From the NCBI GenBank assembly GCA_016202695.1, contig JACQOE010000081.1, positions 1 to 57,568 on the forward strand: 57,568 nucleotides of DNA, written 5' to 3'. How positions within the stretch are numbered: position 1 is the first letter of the stretch; the number at the start of each line of letters is the position of its first letter. The stretch is from Pseudomonadota bacterium (GTDB lineage Bacteria; Pseudomonadota; Alphaproteobacteria; JACQOE01). Position numbers and translations under genes: made by a program. Below are positions 43,579 to 53,402 of the stretch, in pieces. The notes beneath the pieces were generated by a model. The model searched no databases. It worked only from the letters and a program-made list of their open reading frames with translations, and was not told the DNA's origin.

Positions 43579-44985
43579 ATGATCCTGGACTGCCCCGCCT
43601 GCGCGACGCGCTACAACGTCGATCCCGCCGCCCTCGGCCCCCAGGGGCGCGAGGTCCGGTGCTTCAACTGCGGCCACTCCTGGCACGCCGGGGGCGAGGA
43701 GGCGGAGGAGCGCGAGCGGCCGCTCGCCGGGCTCGAGCCGGACCTCGGCGCCGGCGACGAGGGCGATGCGATCGCCGATATCCAGAAGCGCCTCCGGGGC
43801 GCGCTTGCCGAGGCCCCGACGGCGGAGGCGGAGGTGGTCCGGGCGGAGGCCCTGGAGCAGAAGCCGGCACCGGCGGCGGGGGGCGAGCCGGCGCCGGAAG
43901 CGGTCGCGCCCATCATCGAGGAGGAGCCGGAGCCGGTTCCGACCGTATTCCAGGCGACCTCGCACTCGGTCGACGCGCAGTCGAGCGGCGGCTTCTTCGG
44001 CTGGGTCGCGTTCGCGGTGATCGTGATCGCGGTGATCGGCAGCGGCATGTTCGCGCGCAAGCAGATCGTCGAGTTCTGGCCGCCCGCGGCCAAGCTCTAC
44101 GCCCTGCTGTCGCTTCCCGTCGGCTCGATCGCCTCGGGGCTCGATGTCCGCAACGTGGCCTCGGAGCGGGTGGCCGGCGACGGCGGCGAGGTGCTGGTGG
44201 TGCGGGGCTCGGTGGTCAATGTCTCGCGCGGCCAGCGCGACGTGCCCAACCTCAAGCTGATCCTCTACGACACCGACCAGAAGGTGCTGCAGAGTATGGT
44301 CTTCCCGCCCCGTCGGCCGACGATGCTGGCGGCCGAGGAGATGTCGGTCAGGCTCCAGTTCCCCAATCCGAGCCCGCGCGCGACCCGGCTCGAGCTCACC
44401 TTCACCCTCGATCCGCCGACGGCCGAGCCGGCCGAGAGCGCCGCCGCGCCCCCGCCCGCCCCCGCCCCGCCGGCGGCGGCGCCTCCGCCGGCGGCAATGC
44501 CGGCCCCGGCGCCCGCCGCCGCCTCGCCGCCGGTGCCGGTCGCCGCCCCGGCCCCGCCTCCGCCGGCCCCGCCGAAGGCCGCGGCGCCGAACCCCCAGGC
44601 GGCGCGGCCGGCGCCGATGACCGCCGAGCAGAAGGAGGCGAGCCAGGCCGAGACCAAGGAGGCGCTAACCAAGCTCACCGGCATCTGGGGGGCGGACTGC
44701 AAGAACCCCGAGGTGATGATCGCCGGCAGCCGGATCGTGACCCTGGTCGACGGCGAGGCCTCGAAGCTGATCAAGCCACGCGAGATCAGCGCCGCCAGCA
44801 TGACCGGCCGCATCGCCACCGTCCAGTACAAGGACGGCGGCTACATCACCTACCTCGTGCACAAGGACAACCGCATCCAGGCGGTCGAAAGCGGGCGCCC
44901 GAACGGCGAGAAGACCTTCCACAACAACCCGCCGCTCACTCGCTGCGGCGATCCCCCGAAGGAAGAGAACGGCGGCAAACGCTGA
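43579..44985 (+). CDS. MJ0042-type zinc-ribbon membrane protein with DUF3426-like region
   Basis: A 468-residue protein. It starts with a zinc ribbon (Cys5, Cys8, Cys28, Cys31; MILDCPACATRYNV and VRCFNCGHSW), then an acidic linker. A membrane segment follows (about residues 137-160). A DUF3426-like periplasmic region (about 180-290) contains GEVLVVRGSVVNVSRGQRDV and DTDQKVLQSMVFPP. A long Pro/Ala stretch leads to a C-terminal domain of about 100 residues with two Cys (GADCKNPEV, LTRCGDPP) that may form a disulphide. That last part is not a usual piece of the family. Role unknown; it is divergent from ftsE. Confidence 0.82.
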   Translation: MILDCPACATRYNVDPAALGPQGREVRCFNCGHSWHAGGEEAEERERPLAGLEPDLGAGDEGDAIADIQKRLRGALAEAPTAEAEVVRAEALEQKPAPAAGGEPAPEAVAPIIEEEPEPVPTVFQATSHSVDAQSSGGFFGWVAFAVIVIAVIGSGMFARKQIVEFWPPAAKLYALLSLPVGSIASGLDVRNVASERVAGDGGEVLVVRGSVVNVSRGQRDVPNLKLILYDTDQKVLQSMVFPPRRPTMLAAEEMSVRLQFPNPSPRATRLELTFTLDPPTAEPAESAAAPPPAPAPPAAAPPPAAMPAPAPAAASPPVPVAAPAPPPPAPPKAAAPNPQAARPAPMTAEQKEASQAETKEALTKLTGIWGADCKNPEVMIAGSRIVTLVDGEASKLIKPREISAASMTGRIATVQYKDGGYITYLVHKDNRIQAVESGRPNGEKTFHNNPPLTRCGDPPKEENGGKR

Positions 44986-45012
44986 CGGCGGCCCGATCCC
45001 GACCCCCGGGCC

Positions 45013-47484
45013 CTAGAAGCGTTCGAGCAGCCGGTTGTAGTAGTCGAGCTCCTGGCGCGGGCGGTCGGGCTGGCCGGCGCGGCGGCGAAGCTCGTCGAGG
45101 ATCTCGCGCGCGCGCTTGAGTTCCATCTCGTCGGGTACCCGCACGTCGAAGCCCTCGGCGGCGCCGAGGAAGCCCTCGCGGTCGCGGCCCAACGGGTCGC
45201 GGCCGGCTTGGCTTTCCTCCTCGATCTCGCCTTCCGGGGTGCCGCCGACCATGCCGTAGCCGAACTGGTTGGCCAGCTGCTGGCGCAGCGCCTGGCTTCC
45301 CTCCTGGAGTTGGCGGAGTGCCTCCTGTTGCGCCTCGGCGGCGCGCCCGTGCTCGCCGGCGCCGATGGCGTCGCCGGCGTCGCGCATGGCGAGTTCGGCC
45401 CGGCCCATCTCCTGGGGCACCTCCCCGGAGAGCTCGGCCATGTTCATCATCATCTCGCCGAGGGCCTGGCGCAGCGCCCGCTGGGCGAGCGCGTCGGCCT
45501 GCGGCGAGGGCATCGGCCGGCCGGTCCGCGGGTCGTTGCTCGGCGTCCCCTGCGAGCGCCGGAAGCTGCGGTCGAGGAGATCCTGCTGGCGCCGGATCAT
45601 GTCCGAGAGGCCGCGCATCATGCGCTGGGCCTGGCCCATGCGCTGCTGCTGGCCCTGCGGGAAGCGCCCGACGCGCATGTTCTCAAGCATCCTCTCGAGG
45701 CGCTGGAGGAGCTGGCGCGCGGCGTCGAGCTGGCCGGTGCGGGCCAGCTCGCGGATGCGGTCGAGCATGCGTTGGATCTCGCTCGACTCGACGACCCGCA
45801 TGTTGGGATCGAGCGGTAGCGTCTCCGCCTCGCGCGGGTCGAGCGCCTGCGCCAGCGCCTCGAGATAGCGCTCGAGGGCGCGCTGCAGGCGATCCATGAG
45901 GCGCTGGATCTCGGCGTCGTTGGCCCGGCGCTCGAAGGCGCGGTTGAGGGCGTCACGCGCCGCCTTGAGGTCGCGCTCGGCCAGCGACAGCTCGCCGTCC
46001 TCGACCCGGAGCGCGGCCAGCCACAGCATCTCCTGCACGGCGGTGACCGCCTCGCGCGACTGGTCGTGCACGAGCCGCGCCCGGGCCGTGCGCAGCGCCA
46101 GGTACACCACCACGTCGTGGCGGAAGCGCTGCGGCGCCGAGGCGATGTCGTCGAGGTCGCCGATTACGGGGCCGCGCTCGTCGGGGTTCTGGCTGAGCTT
46201 CTTGCGCGCGGCGATGATGGCCCGGGCCACCGGGTGGTTGAACTCGCGCTCGGGCAGCACGAAGGCGACCTCGTCGCTCCTCCCCTCCTGGCCCACGGCG
46301 TCGGTCGCCTCGAGGTGGACGATGACGTCGAGCCCGGCCCAGGGATGGGGGGTGAGGTCGTGGTAGCTGGTGGCGCGGGCGGCGGTCGGCTGATCGTCGG
46401 CGAGCGGAAGCTCGATCTCCAGGGCCTCCGCCTGCGGGCGCTCGGTCAACCGGACCACGGCCCTGACGCGGGCGAGGCCGTAGTCGTCCTTGGCCTCGAA
46501 GGCGAGGCTGACGTGCTTGCGCGCGGTCGCCTGCGGCGGTTCGGCGAAGGCGATCGTCGGCGGCGCGTCGTCGGTGAGCGACAGCGGCCAGGCGCCGAGC
46601 TCGCGCCCGTCCTGGAAGATGGCGATCCGCTCGCCCTGGCGGAGATCGGCCGAGAGCTGGTGGCTTCCGCCGCCGGCCGCGGAGAAGGCGGTCTCGGCCG
46701 CGTCGAGGCGCAGCGCCGGCCGGCCCTCGCCGCCGGTGACGTGGGCGACGAGCGTGCTGCCGCGGGGCACGACCACGGGCGTGGGCTCGCTCGGCTTGAG
46801 GAACACCGGCGCGAGGCGGGTGTAGGCGGGGGGCGTGATCCAGGCGTCGAGGGCGACCGACGCCGCCCCGTTGCCGGCGCCGATGGTCGGGGTCACGGCC
46901 CGCAGCATGCGGCTCGGCGCGTCGCGCCCGGCCGCCGCCACCGCGACCACGAGCACGACGAAGAGGAGCGCGCGCACCGCCAGCGGATCGCGCGCCGGCA
47001 GCCCCGGGCTCGGCAGCCCCACCCGCAGGCGGGCGAGGCGGCGGAGCAGGCGCCGGCGATGCAACCGCCAAAGGGCCTCGGTGCCGGCGTCGCCCGTCCC
47101 GGCGGCCAAACGATCGCGGAGCGTGGCGAGCGGGCGGTGGTCGAGCGCGTTGACGCGCTCGAGGCGCCGCTCGGCCGCGGCCTCGCTCGGCGGCGCAAGG
47201 ACGGCGCGCGCGCGCCAGAGGACGGCCGCGAAGGCGGCGGCGAAGCCGGCCAGCACGGCGACGTGCAGCCACCCGGGGAGGGCGGGAAGAAGGTCGAAGA
47301 GGGCGAGCGCGGCAAAGGCGCCCGCCACTCCGAGCGGCGGCCAGAGCGCCACCCACAGCCGCTCCCACAGGAGCGCGGCGCGGGCGAAGACGATCTTGCG
47401 GTCGAGATGCCGCGGGCCCATCCAGGTCTCCACGCCAAGCCCCAGCGTCGCGCGAGTGTCCTCCGCCGGGCCGGCGGCCGTCAA
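45013..47484 (-). CDS. TIGR02302 family protein (DUF4175)
   Basis: An 823-residue membrane protein of the TIGR02302/DUF4175 family, common in Alphaproteobacteria. Two or three membrane segments lie near residues 50-90 and 165-190. A large periplasmic region starts near VALDAWITPPAYTRLAPVFL. A Gln-rich helical tail contains LDPREAETLPLDPNMRVVES, QGQQQRMGQAQRMMRGLSDM and YGMVGGTPEGEIEEES. The start listed is TTG; a later in-frame ATG (MGPRHLDRKIVFARAA) is possible. It follows lysA after 16 bases. Function is not established. Confidence 0.88.
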   Translation of the reverse strand: MTAAGPAEDTRATLGLGVETWMGPRHLDRKIVFARAALLWERLWVALWPPLGVAGAFAALALFDLLPALPGWLHVAVLAGFAAAFAAVLWRARAVLAPPSEAAAERRLERVNALDHRPLATLRDRLAAGTGDAGTEALWRLHRRRLLRRLARLRVGLPSPGLPARDPLAVRALLFVVLVVAVAAAGRDAPSRMLRAVTPTIGAGNGAASVALDAWITPPAYTRLAPVFLKPSEPTPVVVPRGSTLVAHVTGGEGRPALRLDAAETAFSAAGGGSHQLSADLRQGERIAIFQDGRELGAWPLSLTDDAPPTIAFAEPPQATARKHVSLAFEAKDDYGLARVRAVVRLTERPQAEALEIELPLADDQPTAARATSYHDLTPHPWAGLDVIVHLEATDAVGQEGRSDEVAFVLPEREFNHPVARAIIAARKKLSQNPDERGPVIGDLDDIASAPQRFRHDVVVYLALRTARARLVHDQSREAVTAVQEMLWLAALRVEDGELSLAERDLKAARDALNRAFERRANDAEIQRLMDRLQRALERYLEALAQALDPREAETLPLDPNMRVVESSEIQRMLDRIRELARTGQLDAARQLLQRLERMLENMRVGRFPQGQQQRMGQAQRMMRGLSDMIRRQQDLLDRSFRRSQGTPSNDPRTGRPMPSPQADALAQRALRQALGEMMMNMAELSGEVPQEMGRAELAMRDAGDAIGAGEHGRAAEAQQEALRQLQEGSQALRQQLANQFGYGMVGGTPEGEIEEESQAGRDPLGRDREGFLGAAEGFDVRVPDEMELKRAREILDELRRRAGQPDRPRQELDYYNRLLERF

Positions 47485-47500
47485 GCAAGGACCGTTCCGT

Positions 47501-48769
47501 CTACGATTCGACGAGCCAGGGAGGAAGGCGGTCCTCGGCCAGCATCGCCGCCAGGGCGGGGCGCGGGCGGACCACGGCGAAGTCGGCGCCCCTGACCAGG
47601 ACCTCGGGCACCAGTGGCCGGCTGTTGTAGGCGGAGGCCATCACCGCCCCGTAGGCCCCGGCCGAGCGGATGGCGAGGAGGTCGCCGGCGGCGACCTCGG
47701 GAAGGGCGCGGGCGCGGGCGAAGGTGTCGCCGGTCTCGCACACCGGGCCGACCACCTCGGCGGGCGCGAGGCCGGCGCCGGGCGCGGGCTCGCGCACCGG
47801 CACGATCTCGTGCCAGGCGTCGTAGAGCGCGGGGCGGATGAGGTCGTTCATGCCGGCATCGACGATCACGAACCGGTGCGAGGCGGTCCGCTTGACGTAG
47901 AGCACCCGGGTGAGGAGGACCCCGGCGTTGCCGACCAGCAGCCGGCCGGGCTCGAAGATCAGCTCGCAGCCGAGCCCGCCCACCGTCTCGGCGACGAGGG
48001 CGGCGTAGGCCTCGGGCGTCGGCGGCTGTTCGTCGCGGTAGCGGATGCCGAGCCCGCCGCCCAGGTCGAGGCGGCGGATGGCAAGCCCGGCGGCGCGCAG
48101 CCGGCGGACGAGACCGGCGATCCGGGCGAACGCCCGGCGGAAGGGGTCGAGGCTGACGAGCTGCGAGCCGATGTGGACGGCGACGCCCTGGACCTCGATC
48201 CCGGGAAGCGACGCCGCCCGGACGAGGACCGCCTCGGCGGCCTCGAGCGCGACCCCGAACTTGTTCTCCCGCCGCCCGGTGGTGATCTTGGCGTGGGTCT
48301 GGGGATCGACGTCGGGGTTGACGCGCAGCGCGACCGGGGCCCTGCGCCCGCGGCCGCGGGCGAGCGCGGCCAGGGCTTCGAGCTCGGGCTCGGACTCGAC
48401 GTTGACCTGGAGGATGCCGGCCTCCAGCGCGAGCGCCATCTCGCGCGCGCCCTTGCCGACCCCGGAGAGGACGATCTTCGCCGGCGCGACGCCGGCGGCC
48501 AGCGCCCGCCTGAGCTCGCCCTCGGAGACCACGTCGGCGCCCGCGCCGAGGCGCGCGAAGGTGCGGATCACGGCCAGGTTCGAGTTCGCCTTGAGGGCGT
48601 AGCAGAGGGTGGCGGGGAGCCCGCCGAGCGCCGCCGCGAGGCGCCGGTAGGACTCCGCCATCGCCGCGCTCGAGTAGCAGTAGAGCGGCGTCTCGACCGA
48701 CTCGGCGACGCGGGCGAGCGGAACCTCCTCGGCGCAGAGCTCGCCACCGCGGTAGCAAACGGGGCTCAT
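47501..48769 (-). CDS. lysA: Diaminopimelate decarboxylase
   Basis: A 422-residue PLP enzyme forming lysine from meso-diaminopimelate. The PLP lysine is in LCYALKANSNLAVI. HIGSQLVSLDPFRRAF, LDLGGGLGIRY, EPGRLLVGNAGVLLTRVLYV and GPVCETGDTFA (active-site Cys) match the family. It shares an ATGA overlap with the small lipoprotein gene upstream, so argH, lptM, lysA and TIGR02302 form a run in one direction. Confidence 0.97.
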   Translation of the reverse strand: MSPVCYRGGELCAEEVPLARVAESVETPLYCYSSAAMAESYRRLAAALGGLPATLCYALKANSNLAVIRTFARLGAGADVVSEGELRRALAAGVAPAKIVLSGVGKGAREMALALEAGILQVNVESEPELEALAALARGRGRRAPVALRVNPDVDPQTHAKITTGRRENKFGVALEAAEAVLVRAASLPGIEVQGVAVHIGSQLVSLDPFRRAFARIAGLVRRLRAAGLAIRRLDLGGGLGIRYRDEQPPTPEAYAALVAETVGGLGCELIFEPGRLLVGNAGVLLTRVLYVKRTASHRFVIVDAGMNDLIRPALYDAWHEIVPVREPAPGAGLAPAEVVGPVCETGDTFARARALPEVAAGDLLAIRSAGAYGAVMASAYNSRPLVPEVLVRGADFAVVRPRPALAAMLAEDRLPPWLVES

Positions 48770-48921
48770 CGCGCGGGATAGGTCCGGGGATAGGTGATCG
48801 GCTCGCCCGGCGGCGGCTCGGGCGGGCCCTTCTTGCCGCAGGCCGCGAGTGCGGTCAGGGCCGCGGCGAAGAGCACCACGGCCACCGCCCGCGCCAGGCG
48901 CCGCCCCCGCAGGTTCCTCAT
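48766..48921 (-). CDS. lptM: LPS translocon maturation chaperone LptM (small lipoprotein)
   Basis: A 51-residue lipoprotein. The signal peptide (about residues 1-27) ends in the lipobox LTALAAC, followed by [12 protein letters not shown], the hallmark of LptM/YifL. LptM helps oxidative folding of LptD in the outer membrane. It is coupled to argH and lysA by ATGA overlaps on both sides. This conserved argH-lptM-lysA order supports the call despite the small size. Confidence 0.88.
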   Translation of the reverse strand: MRNLRGRRLARAVAVVLFAAALTALAACGKKGPPEPPPGEPITYPRTYPAR

Positions 48922-50369
48922 GCGAATCGCTCCCGCGCCTTGGCCGCGGCGGCGCGGACGTTGGCCGGCGCGGTGCCGCCGAAGCTCGTCCGGCTCTCGA
49001 CCGAGCGCGCCACCGCCAGCACCGAGTAGACCTCGGCGGTGATGCCGGGCTCGACCGCCTGCATCTCGGCCAGGGCCAGGCTCTCCAGCCCGCAGCCCTT
49101 CTCGGCGGCGAGTTTGACCAACCGTCCGGTCGCGTGATGGGCGCGCCGGAACGGAAGCCCGAGCACCCGCACCAGCCAGTCGGCGAGGTCGGTGGCGGTG
49201 ATGTAGCCGCGCTCGGCGGCGGCGGCCATCGCCGCCTCGTCGGCCTCCATGTCGGCGACCATCCCGGTCATCGCCGCGATCGCGAGCGCGAGCGAGGCGG
49301 CGGCGTCGAACGCCGGCTCCTTGTCCTCCTGCAGGTCCTTGGCGTAGGCCAGTGGCAGCCCCTTGAGGACGACGAGGAGCGCCTGCAGCGCGCCGACGAT
49401 CCGCCCCGCCTTGGCGCGGACCAGCTCGGCGGCGTCGGGGTTGCGCTTCTGGGGCATGATCGAGCTGCCGGTGGCGAAGGCGTCGGAGAGGCGGACGAAG
49501 CCGTAGGCCGGGCTCGCCCACAACACGATCTCCTCGCCCAGGCGCGAGAGGTGGACGGCGGCGATCGCCGCCGCGGCCAGGAACTCGAGCACGAAGTCGC
49601 GGTCGGCGACCGCGTCCATCGAGTTGGCCGCGGGGCGCTCGAAGCCGAGCTCGCGGGCGGTCTCGTCGCGGTCGATGGCAAAGGAGGTCCCGGCGAGGGC
49701 GGCGGCGCCGAGCGGGCACTCGTTGAGCCGTCGGCGGGCATCCTCGAGCCGGCCGCGGTCGCGGCCGAACATCTCGACGTAGGCCAGCAGGTGATGGCCG
49801 AAGGTGACCGGCTGGGCGGGCTGGAGGTGGGTGTAGCCCGGCATCACCGTCGCCGCGTGGCGCGCGGCCTTGTCGATGAGGCGGTGCTGCAGGTCCCTGA
49901 GCGCCGAGGCGAGCGCGTCGAGCGCCTCGCGCACCCAGAGCCGAAGATCGGTCGCCACCTGGTCGTTGCGCGAGCGGGCGGTGTGCAGCCGCCCGGCCGG
50001 CTCGCCGATCAGCTCGGCGAGCCGCGCCTCGACGTTCATGTGGATGTCCTCGAGCTCGGTCTTGAACTGGAACGTGCCGCCCTCGATCTCGTGCTGTATC
50101 CTGTCGAGGCCGGCGACAATGGCCTCGGCGTCGGCGCGGCCGATGATGCCCTGGCGCGCGAGCATGCGGGCGTGCGCCTTCGAGCCGGCGATGTCCTGGG
50201 CGTAGAGGGCGCGATCGAAACCGATGGAGGCGTTGATGCGCTGCATGACCTCGGCCGGCGCGGCCGCGAAGCGTCCGCCCCAGAGCGGGTTCGCCGCGCC
50301 GGTGCCGGCCCCGGCGGGGGCCGGCGCGGCTGGCGCGTCCGGTCGGGGCTTGCGGGGTTTCGCGCTCAT
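48918..50369 (-). CDS. argH: Argininosuccinate lyase
   Basis: A 483-residue enzyme releasing arginine and fumarate from argininosuccinate. The signature loop [20 protein letters not shown] is intact, as are [31 protein letters not shown] and [20 protein letters not shown]. About 20 extra Pro/Ala residues precede the family start; ATG 50369 is listed because it is the only good start before them. It is divergent from a TlpA-like gene with a 39-base gap. Confidence 0.97.
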   Translation of the reverse strand: MSAKPRKPRPDAPAAPAPAGAGTGAANPLWGGRFAAAPAEVMQRINASIGFDRALYAQDIAGSKAHARMLARQGIIGRADAEAIVAGLDRIQHEIEGGTFQFKTELEDIHMNVEARLAELIGEPAGRLHTARSRNDQVATDLRLWVREALDALASALRDLQHRLIDKAARHAATVMPGYTHLQPAQPVTFGHHLLAYVEMFGRDRGRLEDARRRLNECPLGAAALAGTSFAIDRDETARELGFERPAANSMDAVADRDFVLEFLAAAAIAAVHLSRLGEEIVLWASPAYGFVRLSDAFATGSSIMPQKRNPDAAELVRAKAGRIVGALQALLVVLKGLPLAYAKDLQEDKEPAFDAAASLALAIAAMTGMVADMEADEAAMAAAAERGYITATDLADWLVRVLGLPFRRAHHATGRLVKLAAEKGCGLESLALAEMQAVEPGITAEVYSVLAVARSVESRTSFGGTAPANVRAAAAKARERFA

Positions 50370-50408
50370 GGCATCCAGGGTGCGGTTCGGCGAGGGGCTG
50401 CCGGCAAC

Positions 50409-51002
50409 ATGACACGACCGGGCCGCAAGGCGCTGCTGGCGGCGGCGGTCGCGCTCTCGGTGCTGGCGCTCACCAGCATATTCGCGATCCGTTCCGGCCG
50501 ACAAGAGGCACCGCCCTCGCCGCCGATCGCGGGCACGGTGCAGAACTTCGAGGTCGCCGTGCCGCCGCGGGCGATGCCGGAGGTCGGGATGCGCGACGCG
50601 GCGGGGGCCGAGGTGGGGCTCGGCCGGTTCCGCGGCAAGGTTGTGCTCCTCAACCTGTGGGCGACGTGGTGCGGCCCCTGCGTGCGCGAGATGCCCTCCC
50701 TCGACCGGCTGCAGGCGGCGCTCGCCGGCGAGCGCTTCGAGGTGGTGGCGCTGAGCGAGGATCTCGGCGGCGCCGACGCGGTCCGCCGGTTCTACGAGCG
50801 GACCGGCGTCAGGCACCTCGCCATCCATCTCGACCCGCGTGGCGCGCTGGCCCGCGCCGTCGGCGCGCGGGGCCTGCCGACGAGCCTCCTGATCGACCGC
50901 GAGGGGCGCGAGATCGGCCGCCTCGAGGGGGCGGCGGACTGGGACTCGCCCGAGGCGGTCGCATTGATCCGCTACTATCTCGGCGCGCCGGCCGGGAGCT
51001 GA
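50409..51002 (+). CDS. TlpA family disulphide reductase
   Basis: A 197-residue membrane-anchored thioredoxin-like protein. An N-terminal segment (about residues 8-26) anchors or secretes it. The redox motif is [20 protein letters not shown], and the cis-Pro loop is [19 protein letters not shown]. TlpA proteins keep periplasmic cysteines reduced, for example in cytochrome c or copper-site assembly. The partner cannot be told. It is divergent from argH, an arrangement common in Alphaproteobacteria. Confidence 0.92.
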   Translation: MTRPGRKALLAAAVALSVLALTSIFAIRSGRQEAPPSPPIAGTVQNFEVAVPPRAMPEVGMRDAAGAEVGLGRFRGKVVLLNLWATWCGPCVREMPSLDRLQAALAGERFEVVALSEDLGGADAVRRFYERTGVRHLAIHLDPRGALARAVGARGLPTSLLIDREGREIGRLEGAADWDSPEAVALIRYYLGAPAGS

Positions 51003-51009
51003 GCGCGGC

Positions 51010-51567
51010 TCAGGTTTCCGCGCCCGGCTCCGCCTCGCCTTCGGGCCCGGCCGGCTCGCCCCTGCGGCTGAGGGTGCCCGGGTCCTGGCGCCGCTCCGGC
51101 CCGCTGTACTTGGCGTCGTCATGGCGGCGCCGGTCGGGCCCGAAATAGTCCTTGGTCCGGATGTAGGGGCGCGGGCGCGCCACCACCTCGAGGATGCGCC
51201 GGAAGAGAGTGCGGACCGAAAACGGCTTGGTCAGGAACTCGTTGATCCCGGAGTCGCGTGCGAACAGCACCCGTTCCCGGCTCGAATGGGCGGAGATCAT
51301 GATCACCGGAACGAAGCGGTTCGGGCTGTCCTCGTCGGTGCGGATGCGCTTGACCAGGGTGATGCCGTCGACCGGGCGCATCTCCCAGTTGGTGAGGACG
51401 AGGTCGAACTGCTCGTTGATGAACCTCCGGAACGCCTCGCCGCCCTCGTGGCAGTCAACCACCATGCGGCAGCCGAGCTCGTAAAGGATTGAGCGGAGGA
51501 GCCACGTGATGTGCTCGTTGTCGTCGACAACCAGAACCGAGATCCGATCGAGGCGAATCTTTTCCAT
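51010..51567 (-). CDS. Receiver-domain protein with Asn at the phosphorylation site
   Basis: A 185-residue protein with one CheY-like receiver domain (residues about 9-128) and a basic tail. The acid pair (Asp15, Asp16 in [10 protein letters not shown]), the Ser/Thr in VIMISAHS and the Lys in EFLTKPFS are conserved, but the phosphoacceptor position is Asn60 ([11 protein letters not shown]). The tail holds [13 protein letters not shown] and YSGPERRQ, which recur in the next gene. ATG 51567 is chosen; the frame is open further upstream. No output domain is present. A phosphorylation-independent role is likely (inference). Confidence 0.88.
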   Translation of the reverse strand: MEKIRLDRISVLVVDDNEHITWLLRSILYELGCRMVVDCHEGGEAFRRFINEQFDLVLTNWEMRPVDGITLVKRIRTDEDSPNRFVPVIMISAHSSRERVLFARDSGINEFLTKPFSVRTLFRRILEVVARPRPYIRTKDYFGPDRRRHDDAKYSGPERRQDPGTLSRRGEPAGPEGEAEPGAET

Positions 51568-51699
51568 GAGGAGCCCGGTGGGGAGCGCCGAGCGCTCGCG
51601 TTTGTGGTCGGGTCGGCGGCAGAGGTCCGTGCCGGGGGCCCGTTTTCGCCCCGCCGCCCAACCTCCGCGCGGCGATTGGACCACATCCCGGCGGGGGGT

Positions 51700-52344
51700 T
51701 CAATCCTGGGAGGAGGACGACGGTCCGCCCCTCGCTCCTGGGCTGCCGCCGGCTTCGTCCGCGCCGGCCGGTCCGGCCGGGGCCGCGGCCGGCGCCGCCG
51801 ACGGTGCGCCCGCGGCGCCGAGGGGTTGGCCGGCGGCGTCCACCGCGATCGCCTCGGCGGCGGCTTGGCGGCGCTCGGGGCCCTTGAACGTGACCGATCG
51901 GCGGCGGCGGTCGGGGCCGAAGTAGGTGGCGGCCCGCACGAAGGGGCGCGGCCGATCGAGCACCTCCGTCACGTGGCGGGCGAGGTCGCCGGCGGTGAAC
52001 GGCTTGGCGATGAACTCGTGCACCCCGGCGTCGCGGGCGGCCATCACCCGCCCCTTGTTGGCCTGCGACGACACCATCAGGATCGGCACGTAGGGATTGG
52101 AGCTCGTGCCCGGGGCCCGGATCTTCTTGACCAGCTCGATGCCGTCGAAGGCGGCGTGCCCGCAGTGGGTGATGACGAGGTCGATCTTCTGGCGCTGGAA
52201 AGTCTCCAGCGCCTCGCTGCAGTCCAGCGCGCTGACCACGGAGCGAAAGCCGAGATCCCGCAGCACCGAGCGGACGAGCACGTGCACCGGCTGGTTCTGG
52301 TCGACGACCAGCACCGTCATCTGCCCGGGGTTCACCTTGCGCAT
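51700..52344 (-). CDS. Receiver-domain protein with His at the phosphorylation site
   Basis: A 214-residue paralogue of the downstream gene. The receiver domain is at residues about 9-128. The acid pair is reduced to Asp15-Gln16 (VLVVDQNQPV), and the phosphoacceptor position is His60 (DLVITHCGHAAFDG). The Ser (ILMVSSQANKG) and Lys (FIAKPFTAG) remain. The tail repeats the [10 protein letters not shown] and FKGPERRQ motifs, then ends in an Ala/Gly/Pro-rich stretch. The two genes are 132 bases apart in one direction and look like a tandem duplication. Confidence 0.88.
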   Translation of the reverse strand: MRKVNPGQMTVLVVDQNQPVHVLVRSVLRDLGFRSVVSALDCSEALETFQRQKIDLVITHCGHAAFDGIELVKKIRAPGTSSNPYVPILMVSSQANKGRVMAARDAGVHEFIAKPFTAGDLARHVTEVLDRPRPFVRAATYFGPDRRRRSVTFKGPERRQAAAEAIAVDAAGQPLGAAGAPSAAPAAAPAGPAGADEAGGSPGARGGPSSSSQD

Positions 52345-52489
52345 GCTCGCTTACGCCCCCCGCGGAACCCCGCTGCGGCCTGGCCCTCCGCCGCCGCGCC
52401 CGCGCCGCCCGCTTCGCCACCGGCCCGATTCCATCAGAACCGGGCGGCCCGTTCAAGCCGCCGGGCGGGCCGCGCGCCGCGGGCGGGGC

Positions 52490-53362
52490 TCAGCGGGTCG
52501 GCCGCGGCGGGTCGAGCGAGTAGTCGTAGAAGCCGCGGCCGGTCTTGCGCCCGAGCCAGCCGGCCTCGACGTACTTCACCAGGAGCGGGCAGGGCCGGTA
52601 CTTCGAGTCGGCGAAGCCGTCGTGGAGGACCTGCATCACCGCTAGGCAGGTGTCGAGGCCGATGAAGTCGGCGAGCGTCAGCGGCCCCATCGGCTGGTTC
52701 GTCCCCAGCGTCATCGCCGTGTCGATCGCCTCCACCGAGGCCACGCCCTCGTAGAGGGCGAAGATCGCCTCGTTGATCATCGGCACCAGGACGCGGTTGA
52801 CGATGAAGGCGGGAAGGTCCTGCGACACGGCCGGCGTTTTGCCCAGCCGGACCGCCAGCTCGTGCACCGCCCGGAAGGTCGCCTCCTCGGTGGCGATGCC
52901 GCGGATGAGCTCGACGAGCTGCATCACCGGCACCGGGTTCATGAAGTGCATGCCCATGAAGCGTCCGGGCCGGTCGGTGTGGCTCGCCAGGCGGGTGATC
53001 GAGATCGACGAGGTGTTCGAGCAGAGGATCGCGCCCTCGGCGAGGAGCGGGCAGAGGCGCCGGTAGGTTTCGCGCTTGATCGTCTCGTCCTCGGGGACCG
53101 CCTCGATCACGAGGTCGCAGGCGCGCAGGGATTCGAGCCGATCGGAGGTGTCGATGCGGGCGAGGGCGGCGGCCCGGTCGGCCTCGCTCAGCCTGCCCTT
53201 CTCGACTTGCCGGCCGAGGTTGCGGGCGATGGCGGCAAGCGCCTTCTCCAGCGCCGCCGCGCTCACGTCGCTGAGCCTGACCGCGAGGCCGGCGAGCGCC
53301 GCGACGTGAGCGATGCCGCTTCCCATCTGCCCGGCGCCGACGACGCCGATCCGCTCGATCAT
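52490..53362 (-). CDS. 3-hydroxybutyryl-CoA dehydrogenase
   Basis: A 290-residue NAD-dependent enzyme oxidising 3-hydroxyacyl-CoA. The Rossmann motif is [36 protein letters not shown] and [12 protein letters not shown] follow, and the catalytic His is in [18 protein letters not shown]. The C-terminal domain has [18 protein letters not shown]. It is the last gene of the etfB-etfA operon after 40 bases. It links fatty acid or butyrate oxidation, and possibly PHA turnover, to ETF. hbdA, hbd and paaH are all names used for it. Confidence 0.95.
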   Translation of the reverse strand: MIERIGVVGAGQMGSGIAHVAALAGLAVRLSDVSAAALEKALAAIARNLGRQVEKGRLSEADRAAALARIDTSDRLESLRACDLVIEAVPEDETIKRETYRRLCPLLAEGAILCSNTSSISITRLASHTDRPGRFMGMHFMNPVPVMQLVELIRGIATEEATFRAVHELAVRLGKTPAVSQDLPAFIVNRVLVPMINEAIFALYEGVASVEAIDTAMTLGTNQPMGPLTLADFIGLDTCLAVMQVLHDGFADSKYRPCPLLVKYVEAGWLGRKTGRGFYDYSLDPPRPTR

Positions 53363-53402
53363 CGCCCGCTCCGCCGCGCCGGGCCGGCGTCGGCGCCCGT
53401 GC

